Part shown: positions 35,248 through 42,988 of the stretch, piece after piece | Layout of the letters: every line of letters begins with the position of its first letter | Numbering within the stretch: the stretch's first letter is position 1 | NCBI RefSeq assembly: GCF_030733545.1 | Contig: NZ_JASHIU010000005.1 | Location: 106,892-170,891 of the forward strand | Source: Oceanicaulis sp. MMSF_3324 | Lineage (GTDB): Bacteria > Pseudomonadota > Alphaproteobacteria > Caulobacterales > Maricaulaceae | DNA length: 64,000 nt | Reading direction: 5' to 3' | Made by a program: the position numbers and the translations under genes | The notes under the pieces: generated by a model | What the model was told of the DNA's origin: nothing | What the model saw: the letters and a program-made list of their open reading frames with translations, nothing else | Database searches by the model: none

Positions 35248-35943
35248 ATGACCCAGACGCCCAAACCGAAAAAGACCAAGAGCAAACGTCGCCCGCCCGG
35301 ACTCAACAAGGAGCAGGCCGAGGAGCTCTATGCCCGCCTGGCCGAAGACCGGCCCGAGCCGGAGACCGAGCTCAATTACTCCAGCCCCTACACGCTGGTG
35401 GTGGCGGTCGCCCTGTCCGCGCAAGCGACCGATGTCGGCGTGAACAAGGCCACGGACAAGCTCTTCAAGGCGGCGGACACGCCCGAAAAGATGCTGGCCC
35501 TGGGTGAGGACGGCGTGCGCGAGCACATCAAGACAATCGGCCTGTTCCGCAACAAGGCCAAGAATGTCATCGCGCTCTCACAGATGATCCTGGAGGAGTT
35601 TTACGGCGAAGTCCCCCAGACGCGCGATGAGCTGGTGCGTCTGCCCGGCGTGGGCCGCAAGACCGCGAATGTCGTGCTCAACGAGGCGTTCGGCCAGCAC
35701 ACCATCGCGGTGGACACCCATATCTTTCGCGTCAGCAACCGCACGAAACTCGCCCCCGGCAAGACGCCCGACGAGGTGGAGGCGCGGCTCGAACAGATCA
35801 CCCCGCCCCAATATCTCAAAGGCGCGCACCACTGGCTGATCCTGCACGGCCGGTATGTGTGCAAGGCGCGCAAGCCCGAATGCTGGCATTGCGCCATCGC
35901 CGACATCTGCAAGTTCAAGGACAAGACGCCCGCGGCGAAGTGA
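35248..35943 (+). CDS. nth: Endonuclease III
   Basis: A 231-residue base-excision repair glycosylase/AP lyase for oxidised pyrimidines. The helix-hairpin-helix RLPGVGRKTANVVL holds catalytic K138, and VDTHIFRV holds D156. The four cluster cysteines are C205-x6-C212-x2-C215-x5-C221, exactly the [4Fe-4S] pattern of the family. The N-terminus is extended and lysine-rich (residues 1-16). The ATG at 35248 is the first that avoids the divergent thioesterase promoter region. Confidence 0.96.
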   Translation: MTQTPKPKKTKSKRRPPGLNKEQAEELYARLAEDRPEPETELNYSSPYTLVVAVALSAQATDVGVNKATDKLFKAADTPEKMLALGEDGVREHIKTIGLFRNKAKNVIALSQMILEEFYGEVPQTRDELVRLPGVGRKTANVVLNEAFGQHTIAVDTHIFRVSNRTKLAPGKTPDEVEARLEQITPPQYLKGAHHWLILHGRYVCKARKPECWHCAIADICKFKDKTPAAK

Positions 35944-35963
35944 GTGGGAAGCCTGTCGGCTTC

Positions 35964-36070
35964 CGATCCTCGCTATCGCTGCGGGCGCGCTTGCGAGCCT
36001 GCCAAAGTCAGTACCCTCGAGCCTGCAAGGCTCGCAAGGCCGAAGGCCGTCCGCAGCGAAGCGAGGATCG
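35964..36070. repeat. Imperfect long inverted repeat (REP/BIME-like element)
   Basis: The outer arms CGATCCTCGCTATCGCTGCGG (35964-35983, shown with one extra base of context removed in pairing) and CCGCAGCGAAGCGAGGATCG (36051-36070) are reverse complements apart from a one-base gap. Nested inner arms TTGCGAGCCTGC (35991-36002) and GCAAGGCTCGCAA (about 36024-36036) also pair. The whole would form a long stem of about 107 bases between nth and the amidohydrolase gene. No other copy is visible in the window. Confidence 0.65.
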
Positions 36071-36108
36071 ACCGAGCGGAGCGAGAGAGACCAGTAAAAA
36101 GACGCTTA

Positions 36109-38019
36109 TCACTCCGCCGCCATGGCTTCAGGCTTGGCGCGACCGCCGCTCCAGCTTTCATGGCGCAAGGCGCGCCCCAGAGGCGTGCGGCCCGCCGCCG
36201 GGGTGAAGTCGCCGTCATCAAACACCGGCTCTCCGGCGACCAGAACGGTTTTCACCACGCCGTCAGACCGGTTGACCATCTGCTCATGGCCGTAGTCCTC
36301 GCGCCAGATAAAGGTGCTCTCCGCTTCTGAATCATAGGTTTTCAGGGCGTCGGGGTTGATCACGGCGATATCGGCGCAATCACCGATCTCGATGCGCCCG
36401 GCCTTGACCCCCAGAAAGTCAGCCGGCTCACGCGTCAAACGGCGGATCTGGCTTGTCACCCGCTCCAGCCCCTCTTCCTGCGCCAGTTTCAACGCACGCA
36501 GATTGCCGTCATAGAAGGCCATGTTGGTGATATGCGCGCCGGAATCGTTGAAGCCCGGCAGCGTCAGCGGATGATTGATCAGTTCGCGGATCACCTCCGG
36601 GTCGCGATTGGCGGAGATCGTCCACCAGCGAAGACCCAGATCAAATTCGGAAAACAGCGCCAGCATGAAGCCGGGCTCGGTTGCGGCGCTCTCAGGAAGC
36701 CGTTCGAAAACGCCCTTTTCCTGCGAAGTCCGGGCGAAAGCGGGATCGGCGCGCCAGGCGCGATACCGGTCAAACACCTGCTGGAAACTTTCACCCGTCC
36801 AGATATCCGGCCCGCCGGAATGGAAGATCATCTGCTCGAAATCCCGGTCAAAGGCGAGCGTCTCCATCCGCATCATGCGCTTGAGGCGCGCCAGTCCGAA
36901 CCCGGACTTGCCCGTCATCCACATCTTGGAGAACCGCGCCCTGAAGCCCGGATCCGCCAACAGGGCCTTTCGCCCCTCGATATCTTCAAGATCCAGCTCA
37001 TTCAGCTCGCGCAGGGCGGGGACTTCCTCGGCCAACGGATTGATCGGCCCGTCCCAGAAGACCTTGAACGGGGCGGCCAGCGCCTGAAACCTGAAATGCC
37101 CCTTCAGAAGCGGCGAGTTGAACAGATGAGACAGGATCATCGCCAGCCTCTTGAGCGACCGGTTCGCCGCCACATCGAGCGCGGCCACCGCCGTCACCTT
37201 GAGCGGCTTGCCATGCAAGCGCCCCGAGGTCAGCAGGAAGTTCCGGAACACCGCCAGCGGCTTGTCCTTGGGCGGGGTCGCTTGCCAGATGCGGTCATGC
37301 TTGCGCAGGATCGCCGTCAGGCGCTTGAGTTCCTTGTACTGGCCGAACTGGGAGGGAATCTTCACCCGGCGGTTCGGGTCTTCTGACAGGAAGTGGAAAG
37401 GCAGGGCATCGGTGGAGAAGCCGGCATAGCCCTCGGCCATGGCCTGCTCGAGCAGCGACTCCATTTCTCGCAAATCCGCTTCACCGGCCGTTCGACTGAC
37501 GGAGCCGTTCAGCCCCATCACCTGGGCGCGCAACATGGAATGGGGGATGAGCGGGATGACGTTCGCGCCCAGCGGCAAGTCATCGAGGTGGGAGAAATAT
37601 CCCGCCGAACTGGTCCAGCTCGCCTTCTCGGCAATCTTGCGCAAGACCGGCTTGGGCATATTCTCGACCCGGGCGAAGCAATCGACCAGCGGGTCCTCGC
37701 CATTTCGCCGTTGATTGCCATAAGCGAGCCCGAGCGAACAGTTCGACATCAGCACGGTCGTGGTGCCGTGGCGCACCGCCTCCTTGAGCGCCGGGTCAAA
37801 CTCCACTTCGAGATCGAGATGGGTGTGTATGTCCAGAAGCCCCGGCATGACCCAGGCTCCGCTGGCGTCGATCACGCTGGCGGCCTGCGCCTTGTCCAGA
37901 TCCACGCCGCGTTCGGCGATACGGCCATCCTTGATGGCGATGTCTTCCAGCCGCGGCGGCGCTCCGGTGCCGTCAAACACAAGCCCGCCTGCAATCACCT
38001 TGTCCCATTGATGGGCCAT
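36109..38019 (-). CDS. Amidohydrolase, N-acyl-D-amino-acid deacylase-like
   Basis: A 636-residue cytoplasmic metallo-amidohydrolase. The metal motif DIHTHLDLEVEFD (about residues 62-74), HGTTTVLMSNCSLGLA, IPHSMLRAQVMG and the C-terminal LPGFNDSGAHITNM with a FLGVKAGRIEIGDCADIAVINPD tail are typical of the D-aminoacylase/dihydroorotase-like family. It is longer than classic D-aminoacylases (about 480 residues) and fits the extended subfamily often annotated only as 'amidohydrolase'. The alpha/beta hydrolase gene lies 25 bp upstream on the same strand, so the two may share a transcript and a degradation pathway. Confidence 0.85.
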   Translation of the reverse strand: MAHQWDKVIAGGLVFDGTGAPPRLEDIAIKDGRIAERGVDLDKAQAASVIDASGAWVMPGLLDIHTHLDLEVEFDPALKEAVRHGTTTVLMSNCSLGLAYGNQRRNGEDPLVDCFARVENMPKPVLRKIAEKASWTSSAGYFSHLDDLPLGANVIPLIPHSMLRAQVMGLNGSVSRTAGEADLREMESLLEQAMAEGYAGFSTDALPFHFLSEDPNRRVKIPSQFGQYKELKRLTAILRKHDRIWQATPPKDKPLAVFRNFLLTSGRLHGKPLKVTAVAALDVAANRSLKRLAMILSHLFNSPLLKGHFRFQALAAPFKVFWDGPINPLAEEVPALRELNELDLEDIEGRKALLADPGFRARFSKMWMTGKSGFGLARLKRMMRMETLAFDRDFEQMIFHSGGPDIWTGESFQQVFDRYRAWRADPAFARTSQEKGVFERLPESAATEPGFMLALFSEFDLGLRWWTISANRDPEVIRELINHPLTLPGFNDSGAHITNMAFYDGNLRALKLAQEEGLERVTSQIRRLTREPADFLGVKAGRIEIGDCADIAVINPDALKTYDSEAESTFIWREDYGHEQMVNRSDGVVKTVLVAGEPVFDDGDFTPAAGRTPLGRALRHESWSGGRAKPEAMAAE

Positions 38020-38044
38020 CGGCGCCTCCCAATCGTTGGCCCTG

Positions 38045-38953
38045 TTATCGGGCCTTGGGAATACCGGACTGGAATTTCACAAATCCGTCAAGCACCGCCT
38101 TGGGGTCTTCCCAATGCGGATAATGACCGACATGAGGCAAAACCAGAGTGTCCGGGTTCGGAACAAGCTCGCGATAGCGTTCGACCATGTGCGCGCCAGA
38201 GACCGGGTCCAGACCGCCATCAATGACACACATGGGCAGCGTGGACTTCACCAGGGCGCCGACCCAACGGTCGCGATGCTCTCGCCGATCATCAATATAA
38301 CCCAATAGCTTGTGCCCGATCCGGGGCATGCCGCCCTTTTCCTTGGCCAGGGTCCAGAAGGCATCCATCTCCGCCGCATCAGGCTGGGTGTCCGGACCGA
38401 ACACTTCGCCAAAGCCCTTCGCAAAGCGATGCCGGTTCATCAGACGGGACACGAGCGGTCCGAGCGGAGAGTGAAGCAATTTCTGGGTCGCCGTCGCGCG
38501 ATGCTGTTCGGGGAACAGGCCGCCATTGAGAAAGCAGACCGACTCAAGCGTCACCGTCGCCTGCTCGCCCTGTTCCAGAAAACGCGCCAGCAATTCCTGT
38601 CCGACGGTATCGCCATAATCGTGGACGAAGAGATGGCAGGCGGAAACGCCCAGATGAGCCAGAAAGGCGTCATGCAGATCCGCCTGGTCCATGATGGAAT
38701 AGGCATAGCGAGCCGGTTTGTCGGAAAAGCCGAAGCCGATCATGTCCAGCGCCGCCACGCGATAGGTCTGGCACAGATCATCCCAGAGCCGGACCCAGTC
38801 CCAGCTCGCGGTCGGGAAGCCGTGGATCAGGATCAGGACCGGCTTGTCCGCATCCTCCCACTCGCCGCCCGTGCGGTAGAAAATCTCGTATCCGCGATAG
38901 TCGAAATACGCGCCTGCCGCGCGCCAGGCTTCTAGACTGGCCTGCGCATCCAT
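38045..38953 (-). CDS. Alpha/beta-fold hydrolase (haloalkane dehalogenase/epoxide hydrolase-like)
   Basis: A 302-residue soluble hydrolase. It has the HGFPTASWDWVRLW oxyanion segment (about residues 44-57), ALDMIGFGFSDKP, and a nucleophile elbow FVHDYGDTVGQE in which the nucleophile is aspartate (HDYGD), as in dehalogenases and epoxide hydrolases. The late acid and histidine lie in VIDGGLDPVSG and LPHVGHYPHWEDP. The Asp nucleophile argues against a plain esterase. The substrate is unknown. Confidence 0.85.
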   Translation of the reverse strand: MDAQASLEAWRAAGAYFDYRGYEIFYRTGGEWEDADKPVLILIHGFPTASWDWVRLWDDLCQTYRVAALDMIGFGFSDKPARYAYSIMDQADLHDAFLAHLGVSACHLFVHDYGDTVGQELLARFLEQGEQATVTLESVCFLNGGLFPEQHRATATQKLLHSPLGPLVSRLMNRHRFAKGFGEVFGPDTQPDAAEMDAFWTLAKEKGGMPRIGHKLLGYIDDRREHRDRWVGALVKSTLPMCVIDGGLDPVSGAHMVERYRELVPNPDTLVLPHVGHYPHWEDPKAVLDGFVKFQSGIPKAR

Positions 38954-39043
38954 CTACGCCTCCCCATAAAACGCCGCGCTTTGATGGCGGTCTGCGGCCA
39001 GCATGGAGCGGCGCCGCGCGGGGTTCAATCTCAAACCGCGCGC

Positions 39044-39078
39044 ACAAAAAACCCCGCTGCACAAGGCGCAGCGGGGTT
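39044..39078 (-). terminator. Rho-independent terminator after the lipoprotein gene
   Basis: On the minus strand an 11-base-pair stem (AACCCCGCTGC / GCAGCGGGGTT) with a seven-base loop runs into TTTTTT, 21 bases past the stop codon at 39099. Confidence 0.92.
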
Positions 39079-39098
39079 CATGTCACGGTGTGTGCGCC

Positions 39099-39944
39099 TT
39101 AGCGCAGTACGGCCAGGGTCGCCTGGGTCGACGCCGTATTCAGCTCGGCCCGGTTGACCGGATAGCTGTCCTGCGGCTCGGCGCTCGGATATGCGTCAGC
39201 CAGCATGGCCAGCGCTTCACGCAGACGCGCAGCGCCTTCGGGCAGCTCGTCCTCGATCATGGCTTCATGCTCTTCAAAGGCCGTTTTGCCGGCCTTGTAA
39301 AAGCCATATCCATCGAGATACGGGCCATAGGCCGGGTTGTCCTGGGCGATCCGGTACATGTCCACGGCCCGGTCGATCTGATCCGCCGCAATACCGGCCG
39401 CGATGCGGGCGTCTGACATGCCGTTGTCCGGCGCATAGGTCATCGCCTCGCGCAAGGTGGCGATGATGGCGTCGGTGCGCTCGACGATTTCCTCATGGCT
39501 GGCATCATTGAAGACCGCCGCCGAGGCATCCAGGAATTGCCCCTCGAAAGGCTCGACGCCCAGTTCGCGGAAGGTCTCTTCCATATCAAAGAGGACTTCA
39601 CTGGCCGGGTGCGCGAACATCTCGCCCGCAGCATCCAACTCTCCGACAGCATGCGCGTCACGCGCGGCGATCACATGGGCTTCGGCCACTGCGAGCGCAG
39701 CCCCATAGACGACCGGGTCTTCGGACGCGTCTTCGACAGCCACGCCGCCCTCACCTTCCCCGGTCAAGCCCGGAGGCGGAGCCGCCTGTTCGGTCGCCGG
39801 CGCTGCCGTTTGAGTGTCAGCCGATGCGACTTCAGACGTCTGTTCGGTCGTGGTGTCGGACGCCGGGCTGCAAGCGGAGGCCAGCCCCCCGGTGAGCACG
39901 AGGCCCAGCCCCATGGCCGTGACGCGTTTGAACTGCTGTTTCAT
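39099..39944 (-). CDS. Putative lipoprotein, possibly iron-locus associated
   Basis: A 281-residue exported protein. The signal peptide ends in a lipobox (LASAC, cysteine near residue 25). A low-complexity Thr/Ala/Glu/Pro linker follows (about 26-80) and then a helical domain with MFAHPASEVLFDMEETFRELG (about 110-130) and a second helical half with FEEHEAMIEDELPEGAARL. The HPxxE-containing helical domain resembles uncharacterised proteins I associate with imelysin/iron loci, but I cannot name the family with certainty. It is divergent from a PKHD hydroxylase, a class often induced by iron starvation. Confidence 0.72.
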   Translation of the reverse strand: MKQQFKRVTAMGLGLVLTGGLASACSPASDTTTEQTSEVASADTQTAAPATEQAAPPPGLTGEGEGGVAVEDASEDPVVYGAALAVAEAHVIAARDAHAVGELDAAGEMFAHPASEVLFDMEETFRELGVEPFEGQFLDASAAVFNDASHEEIVERTDAIIATLREAMTYAPDNGMSDARIAAGIAADQIDRAVDMYRIAQDNPAYGPYLDGYGFYKAGKTAFEEHEAMIEDELPEGAARLREALAMLADAYPSAEPQDSYPVNRAELNTASTQATLAVLR

Positions 39945-39988
39945 GCGAACCCCTGTTCACCCAGATATTGGAAGGATACAGTAGAAAC

Positions 39989-40003
39989 TGCAAATCGTTC
40001 GCA
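39989..40003. promoter_or_regulatory. Candidate Fur-like dyad
   Basis: TGCAAATCGTTCGCA is an imperfect 7-1-7 dyad (five of seven pairs match), resembling alphaproteobacterial Fur/Mur-type boxes. It lies 10 bases before the PKHD hydroxylase start and 45 bases before the divergent lipoprotein start. By eye only. Confidence 0.3.
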
Positions 40004-40013
40004 GGAAGTCAAC

Positions 40014-40688
40014 ATGCATCTGACAATCGGTAGCATTCTGAACGCAGACAGCCTCACCGAGGCGCAAACCCTGCTCGATCAGCTCAGCTGGCGAGACGGC
40101 GCAAAGACCGCCGGGCCCGTGGCGCGCCAGGTCAAACGCAACCGGCAGGCGGATCTGAGCTCAGTTGCGGGCAAGAAACTGCGCACCCTGATTGAGACCA
40201 CGCTGCAAAGCCATGCGGTCTTCAACGCCACGGCCCGCCCCCGGCGCTATTCCAAGCTGCTGATCAGCGAAACCTCAGGCGGCGGCGAATACGGCGCACA
40301 CGTGGACAATCCCTTCATGGGCCGGGGCGAAGACCGCATTCGCACCGATGTCTCCTTCACCCTCTTCCTGTCCGACCCGGAGAGCTATGAAGGCGGGGAG
40401 CTGGTCATCGACCAGGCCGGCTCGACCCAGTCGGTAAAGGGACAGGCGGGCGACATTTTCGTCTATCCCTCCACCTATCTGCATGCCGTGGCGCCGGTGA
40501 CCAAAGGCGTGCGCCGGGTCTGTGTGGGCTGGGTGGAAAGCGACATCCCCGACGCGGGAGATCGCGAATTGCTGTTTGATCTGGAGAATCTGCACGCCAG
40601 TCTCAGCGCGCAATACAGCCCGCATTCACCTGAAATGCTGACTGTTTCCAAACTCTACGCCAATTTGACACGGCGTCTGTCGCGTTGA
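40014..40688 (+). CDS. Fe(II)/2-oxoglutarate PKHD-type hydroxylase (PiuC/YbiX family)
   Basis: A 224-residue dioxygenase. The iron ligands are H96-x-D98 (GEYGAHVDNPF) and H157 (YPSTYLHAVAPV), with R167 (GVRRVCVGW) binding 2-oxoglutarate. The family, PiuC, usually sits with siderophore receptors and is induced by low iron; its substrate is not established. Here its only close partner is the divergent lipoprotein. The ATG at 40014 follows GGAAG and matches the family N-terminus. It ends one base before the convergent aminotransferase gene. Confidence 0.9.
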   Translation: MHLTIGSILNADSLTEAQTLLDQLSWRDGAKTAGPVARQVKRNRQADLSSVAGKKLRTLIETTLQSHAVFNATARPRRYSKLLISETSGGGEYGAHVDNPFMGRGEDRIRTDVSFTLFLSDPESYEGGELVIDQAGSTQSVKGQAGDIFVYPSTYLHAVAPVTKGVRRVCVGWVESDIPDAGDRELLFDLENLHASLSAQYSPHSPEMLTVSKLYANLTRRLSR

Positions 40689-42353
40689 TCAGGCCGGCAC
40701 CGGGAACCGGCGCAAACCCTCGACGGCCTCGGGCAAGCGCCCGCAACACGGTTCCGGGTTCAGCGTTTCGGCCAGCAGCCGCGCATCTTCGAGCGCCGCC
40801 GCCATGAGCGCGCGCCCGCCCGTGTGCGCGGCCAGCCCCATGGCCTGCGTCTGCCTGCGCATGCGCCAGGCTCCGGTCGCCGCGTTGAAATCATATAGCG
40901 GCAGCAATTTCGGGCCCTGCTCGGCGACGAACAAGACCGCCTCGATCAGATAATCGATCTCCGCCTCATCCATGACCCAGTGCAGGCTCAAACGGCACCA
41001 GCCCGGCCGCATCCCGGCATATCCGGACAGGACGGCGTCGCGATGCGCGCCGGTCGTTGCGTCATCGAGACCGAGCAGATGGTGGGCATAGGGCCCGGCG
41101 CAGGAACACCCGGCACGCGCCTGCACGCCGAACACATCATTGAGCAAGGTCGCGACAAAGCGCGGATGCAGAATGCCCTGCGCACCCGCTCGTATGTTGA
41201 ACGAGACAATACCGATACGACGCTCAGGATCCTGCGGCCCGAGGATCTCGATCCCGTCACAGGCGCGCCAGCGTTCAAAAGCCCGGTCGAGCGCAGCCTG
41301 TTCACGCGCCTCGATCTCTTCATAGCCGATTGTCGCAAGCGCCTTCAGAGCAAAGGCCGCCCGCATCATCTGCATGACGCCGGGCGTGCCCGCGCGCTCA
41401 CGCGCAGTGATGTCGCCGATGAAGTCGTGACTGTCCGGGGTCACATAGGTCACGGTTCCGCCCCCCGGCAAGGTCGGCGGCAGGTCAGTACGGTACAGCG
41501 CGCTCTTGAACGCCAGTATCCCGCAGGCGCCGGGCCCGCCGATAAATTTGTGAGGGGAGAAATACAGCGCGTCCGGCGCACTCTCCGGCCCTTCGGCAGG
41601 GTTCATGTCCATGCGCAGATAGGGGGCGCTGGCGGCGCAATCGAGACACAGAATAGCGTCATGCGCGTGAAGCAGCCGCGCCAGGCGCGGCACATCGGTT
41701 CTGACGCCGGTGACGTTTGACGCGGCCGAGAACGCCCCGATCTTGCGACGCGCCCGGTAGGCCGGGTCCGACAGCGCCTGCTCGAGCTCAACCAGATCAA
41801 TACCGCCCGCCTCATCCAGACCGATCCGGACGATCTCCGCCCGGCTCTCGCGCCAGGTCAGTTCGTTGGAATGATGCTCATAAGGCCCGATGAAGACGAC
41901 CTGCGTGCGGGCGCGCATCTCTTCGCGCACCCGAACCGCTTCCGCCTCTCCCAGAACAGCTTCCAGGTCCTCGCTTAGACGCGCGCGCGTCGCAGGGGCT
42001 TCGTACACGCCGAGGATCTGCTGCAGATGCGACACCGCCCCCGTCGCGCCGGACCCGCACGCCAGCACCACATCGTCCTCACCCGCGTTCAGGGCTTGCT
42101 TGATCATGGCTTCCGCACGATGCAGCCAGCCCGTGGCTTCTCGGCCCGTGGCGCTATCATCCGTGTGCGGATTGGCATACATGGCCTGGAAGCGTTCAAG
42201 CTCGGTTTCAATGCGGCGATCCCCGCGCCCCGATGCCGCGTAATCGGCGTAGACCAGGGGCTTGAGACCAAACGGCGTACGCAACACCCCATCCCCGCCC
42301 ATCAGGGCGGAGCGGGTTTCGGCGATGCAGTCACTGTGGGGCGCTTGTGTCAT
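40689..42353 (-). CDS. Class V aminotransferase-fold PLP enzyme (cysteine desulfurase-like)
   Basis: A 554-residue PLP enzyme, longer than typical cysteine desulfurases (about 400). It has YADYAASGRG at the N-terminus (about residues 35-44), ACGSGATGAVSHL, YEHHSNELTW, LDCAASAPYLRMD and the PLP lysine in YFSPHKFIGGPGACG. A cysteine in ARAGCSCAGPYAHHLLG occupies the position of the active-site loop of desulfurases. It ends with a roughly 70-residue C-terminal extension rich in Arg and Ala. It is divergent from an Lrp/AsnC regulator, which suggests an amino-acid catabolic role rather than Fe-S assembly. Confidence 0.87.
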   Translation of the reverse strand: MTQAPHSDCIAETRSALMGGDGVLRTPFGLKPLVYADYAASGRGDRRIETELERFQAMYANPHTDDSATGREATGWLHRAEAMIKQALNAGEDDVVLACGSGATGAVSHLQQILGVYEAPATRARLSEDLEAVLGEAEAVRVREEMRARTQVVFIGPYEHHSNELTWRESRAEIVRIGLDEAGGIDLVELEQALSDPAYRARRKIGAFSAASNVTGVRTDVPRLARLLHAHDAILCLDCAASAPYLRMDMNPAEGPESAPDALYFSPHKFIGGPGACGILAFKSALYRTDLPPTLPGGGTVTYVTPDSHDFIGDITARERAGTPGVMQMMRAAFALKALATIGYEEIEAREQAALDRAFERWRACDGIEILGPQDPERRIGIVSFNIRAGAQGILHPRFVATLLNDVFGVQARAGCSCAGPYAHHLLGLDDATTGAHRDAVLSGYAGMRPGWCRLSLHWVMDEAEIDYLIEAVLFVAEQGPKLLPLYDFNAATGAWRMRRQTQAMGLAAHTGGRALMAAALEDARLLAETLNPEPCCGRLPEAVEGLRRFPVPA

Positions 42354-42399
42354 TCGGGAAGCCTTTCAACTGCCCCCATGAAACGCCAATTTTCGGAGT

Positions 42400-42427
42400 G
42401 ATAATCGCCAAATTCGCTCCTATTATC
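42400..42427. promoter_or_regulatory. Candidate Lrp/AsnC operator
   Basis: An AT-rich dyad GATAAT (42400-42405) and ATTATC (42422-42427) separated by 16 bases lies in the 110-bp spacer between the aminotransferase and Lrp genes. Its position suits control of both. By-eye call. Confidence 0.3.
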
Positions 42428-42463
42428 TCGGACAACTAGTGAATTTCACCACAGGAGTCGATT

Positions 42464-42922
42464 ATGGCGACGCTTGATGACTACGATCGGAAACTCCTGC
42501 GCCTGATGCAGGATGATGCGAACCGGACGGTGCAGGACTATGCCGACGCCATCGGGCTCAGCCCCACGCCTACGGCCCGGCGCATCAAGCGCCTGAGCGA
42601 GGATGGGGTGATCAACAAGCAGGTGACGCTGCTCGATCCCGAGGCTCTGGGTCTGAAGACCACCCTGTTCGTCTTCATCAAGACCAGCCGCCATGACGCA
42701 GACTGGCTGGACGCGTTTTCAAAAGGGGTTCGGCGCATGCCTGAAGTGGTCGAGTTCTATCGCATGGGCGGGGATGTGGATTATCTTCTGAAGATCATCC
42801 TGCCGGAAATCGCCGACTATGACGCCGTCTACAAGCGCCTGATTTCCATCGCGCCCCTGTCCGACGTCTCAGCTTCTTTCGCCATGGAGGCCCTGAAGAA
42901 CACGACGGAGTTGCCGGTCTGA
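42464..42922 (+). CDS. Lrp/AsnC-family transcriptional regulator
   Basis: A 152-residue regulator. The helix-turn-helix is at about residues 7-55 (DRKLLRLMQDDANRTVQDYA, then SPTPTARRIKRLSEDGVI). The ligand-sensing RAM domain follows (about 68-145), with MPEVVEFYRMGGDVDYLLKI. It probably controls the divergent PLP enzyme and itself in response to an amino acid. An AGGAG site lies 8 bases before the ATG. A strong terminator follows. Confidence 0.92.
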   Translation: MATLDDYDRKLLRLMQDDANRTVQDYADAIGLSPTPTARRIKRLSEDGVINKQVTLLDPEALGLKTTLFVFIKTSRHDADWLDAFSKGVRRMPEVVEFYRMGGDVDYLLKIILPEIADYDAVYKRLISIAPLSDVSASFAMEALKNTTELPV

Positions 42923-42941
42923 GCGGGTAAGGACACAAAGC

Positions 42942-42972
42942 AAAAGGGCGGGCCGATGGCCCGCCCTTTCGT
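42942..42972. terminator. Bidirectional terminator
   Basis: A perfect 12-bp stem (AAAGGGCGGGCC / GGCCCGCCCTTT) with a three-base loop sits between the Lrp gene and the convergent surface-protein gene. T-rich bases follow on the plus strand and A-rich bases precede it, so it can stop both transcripts. Confidence 0.88.
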
Positions 42973-42988
42973 TTCGTCTGCGCCAAAG

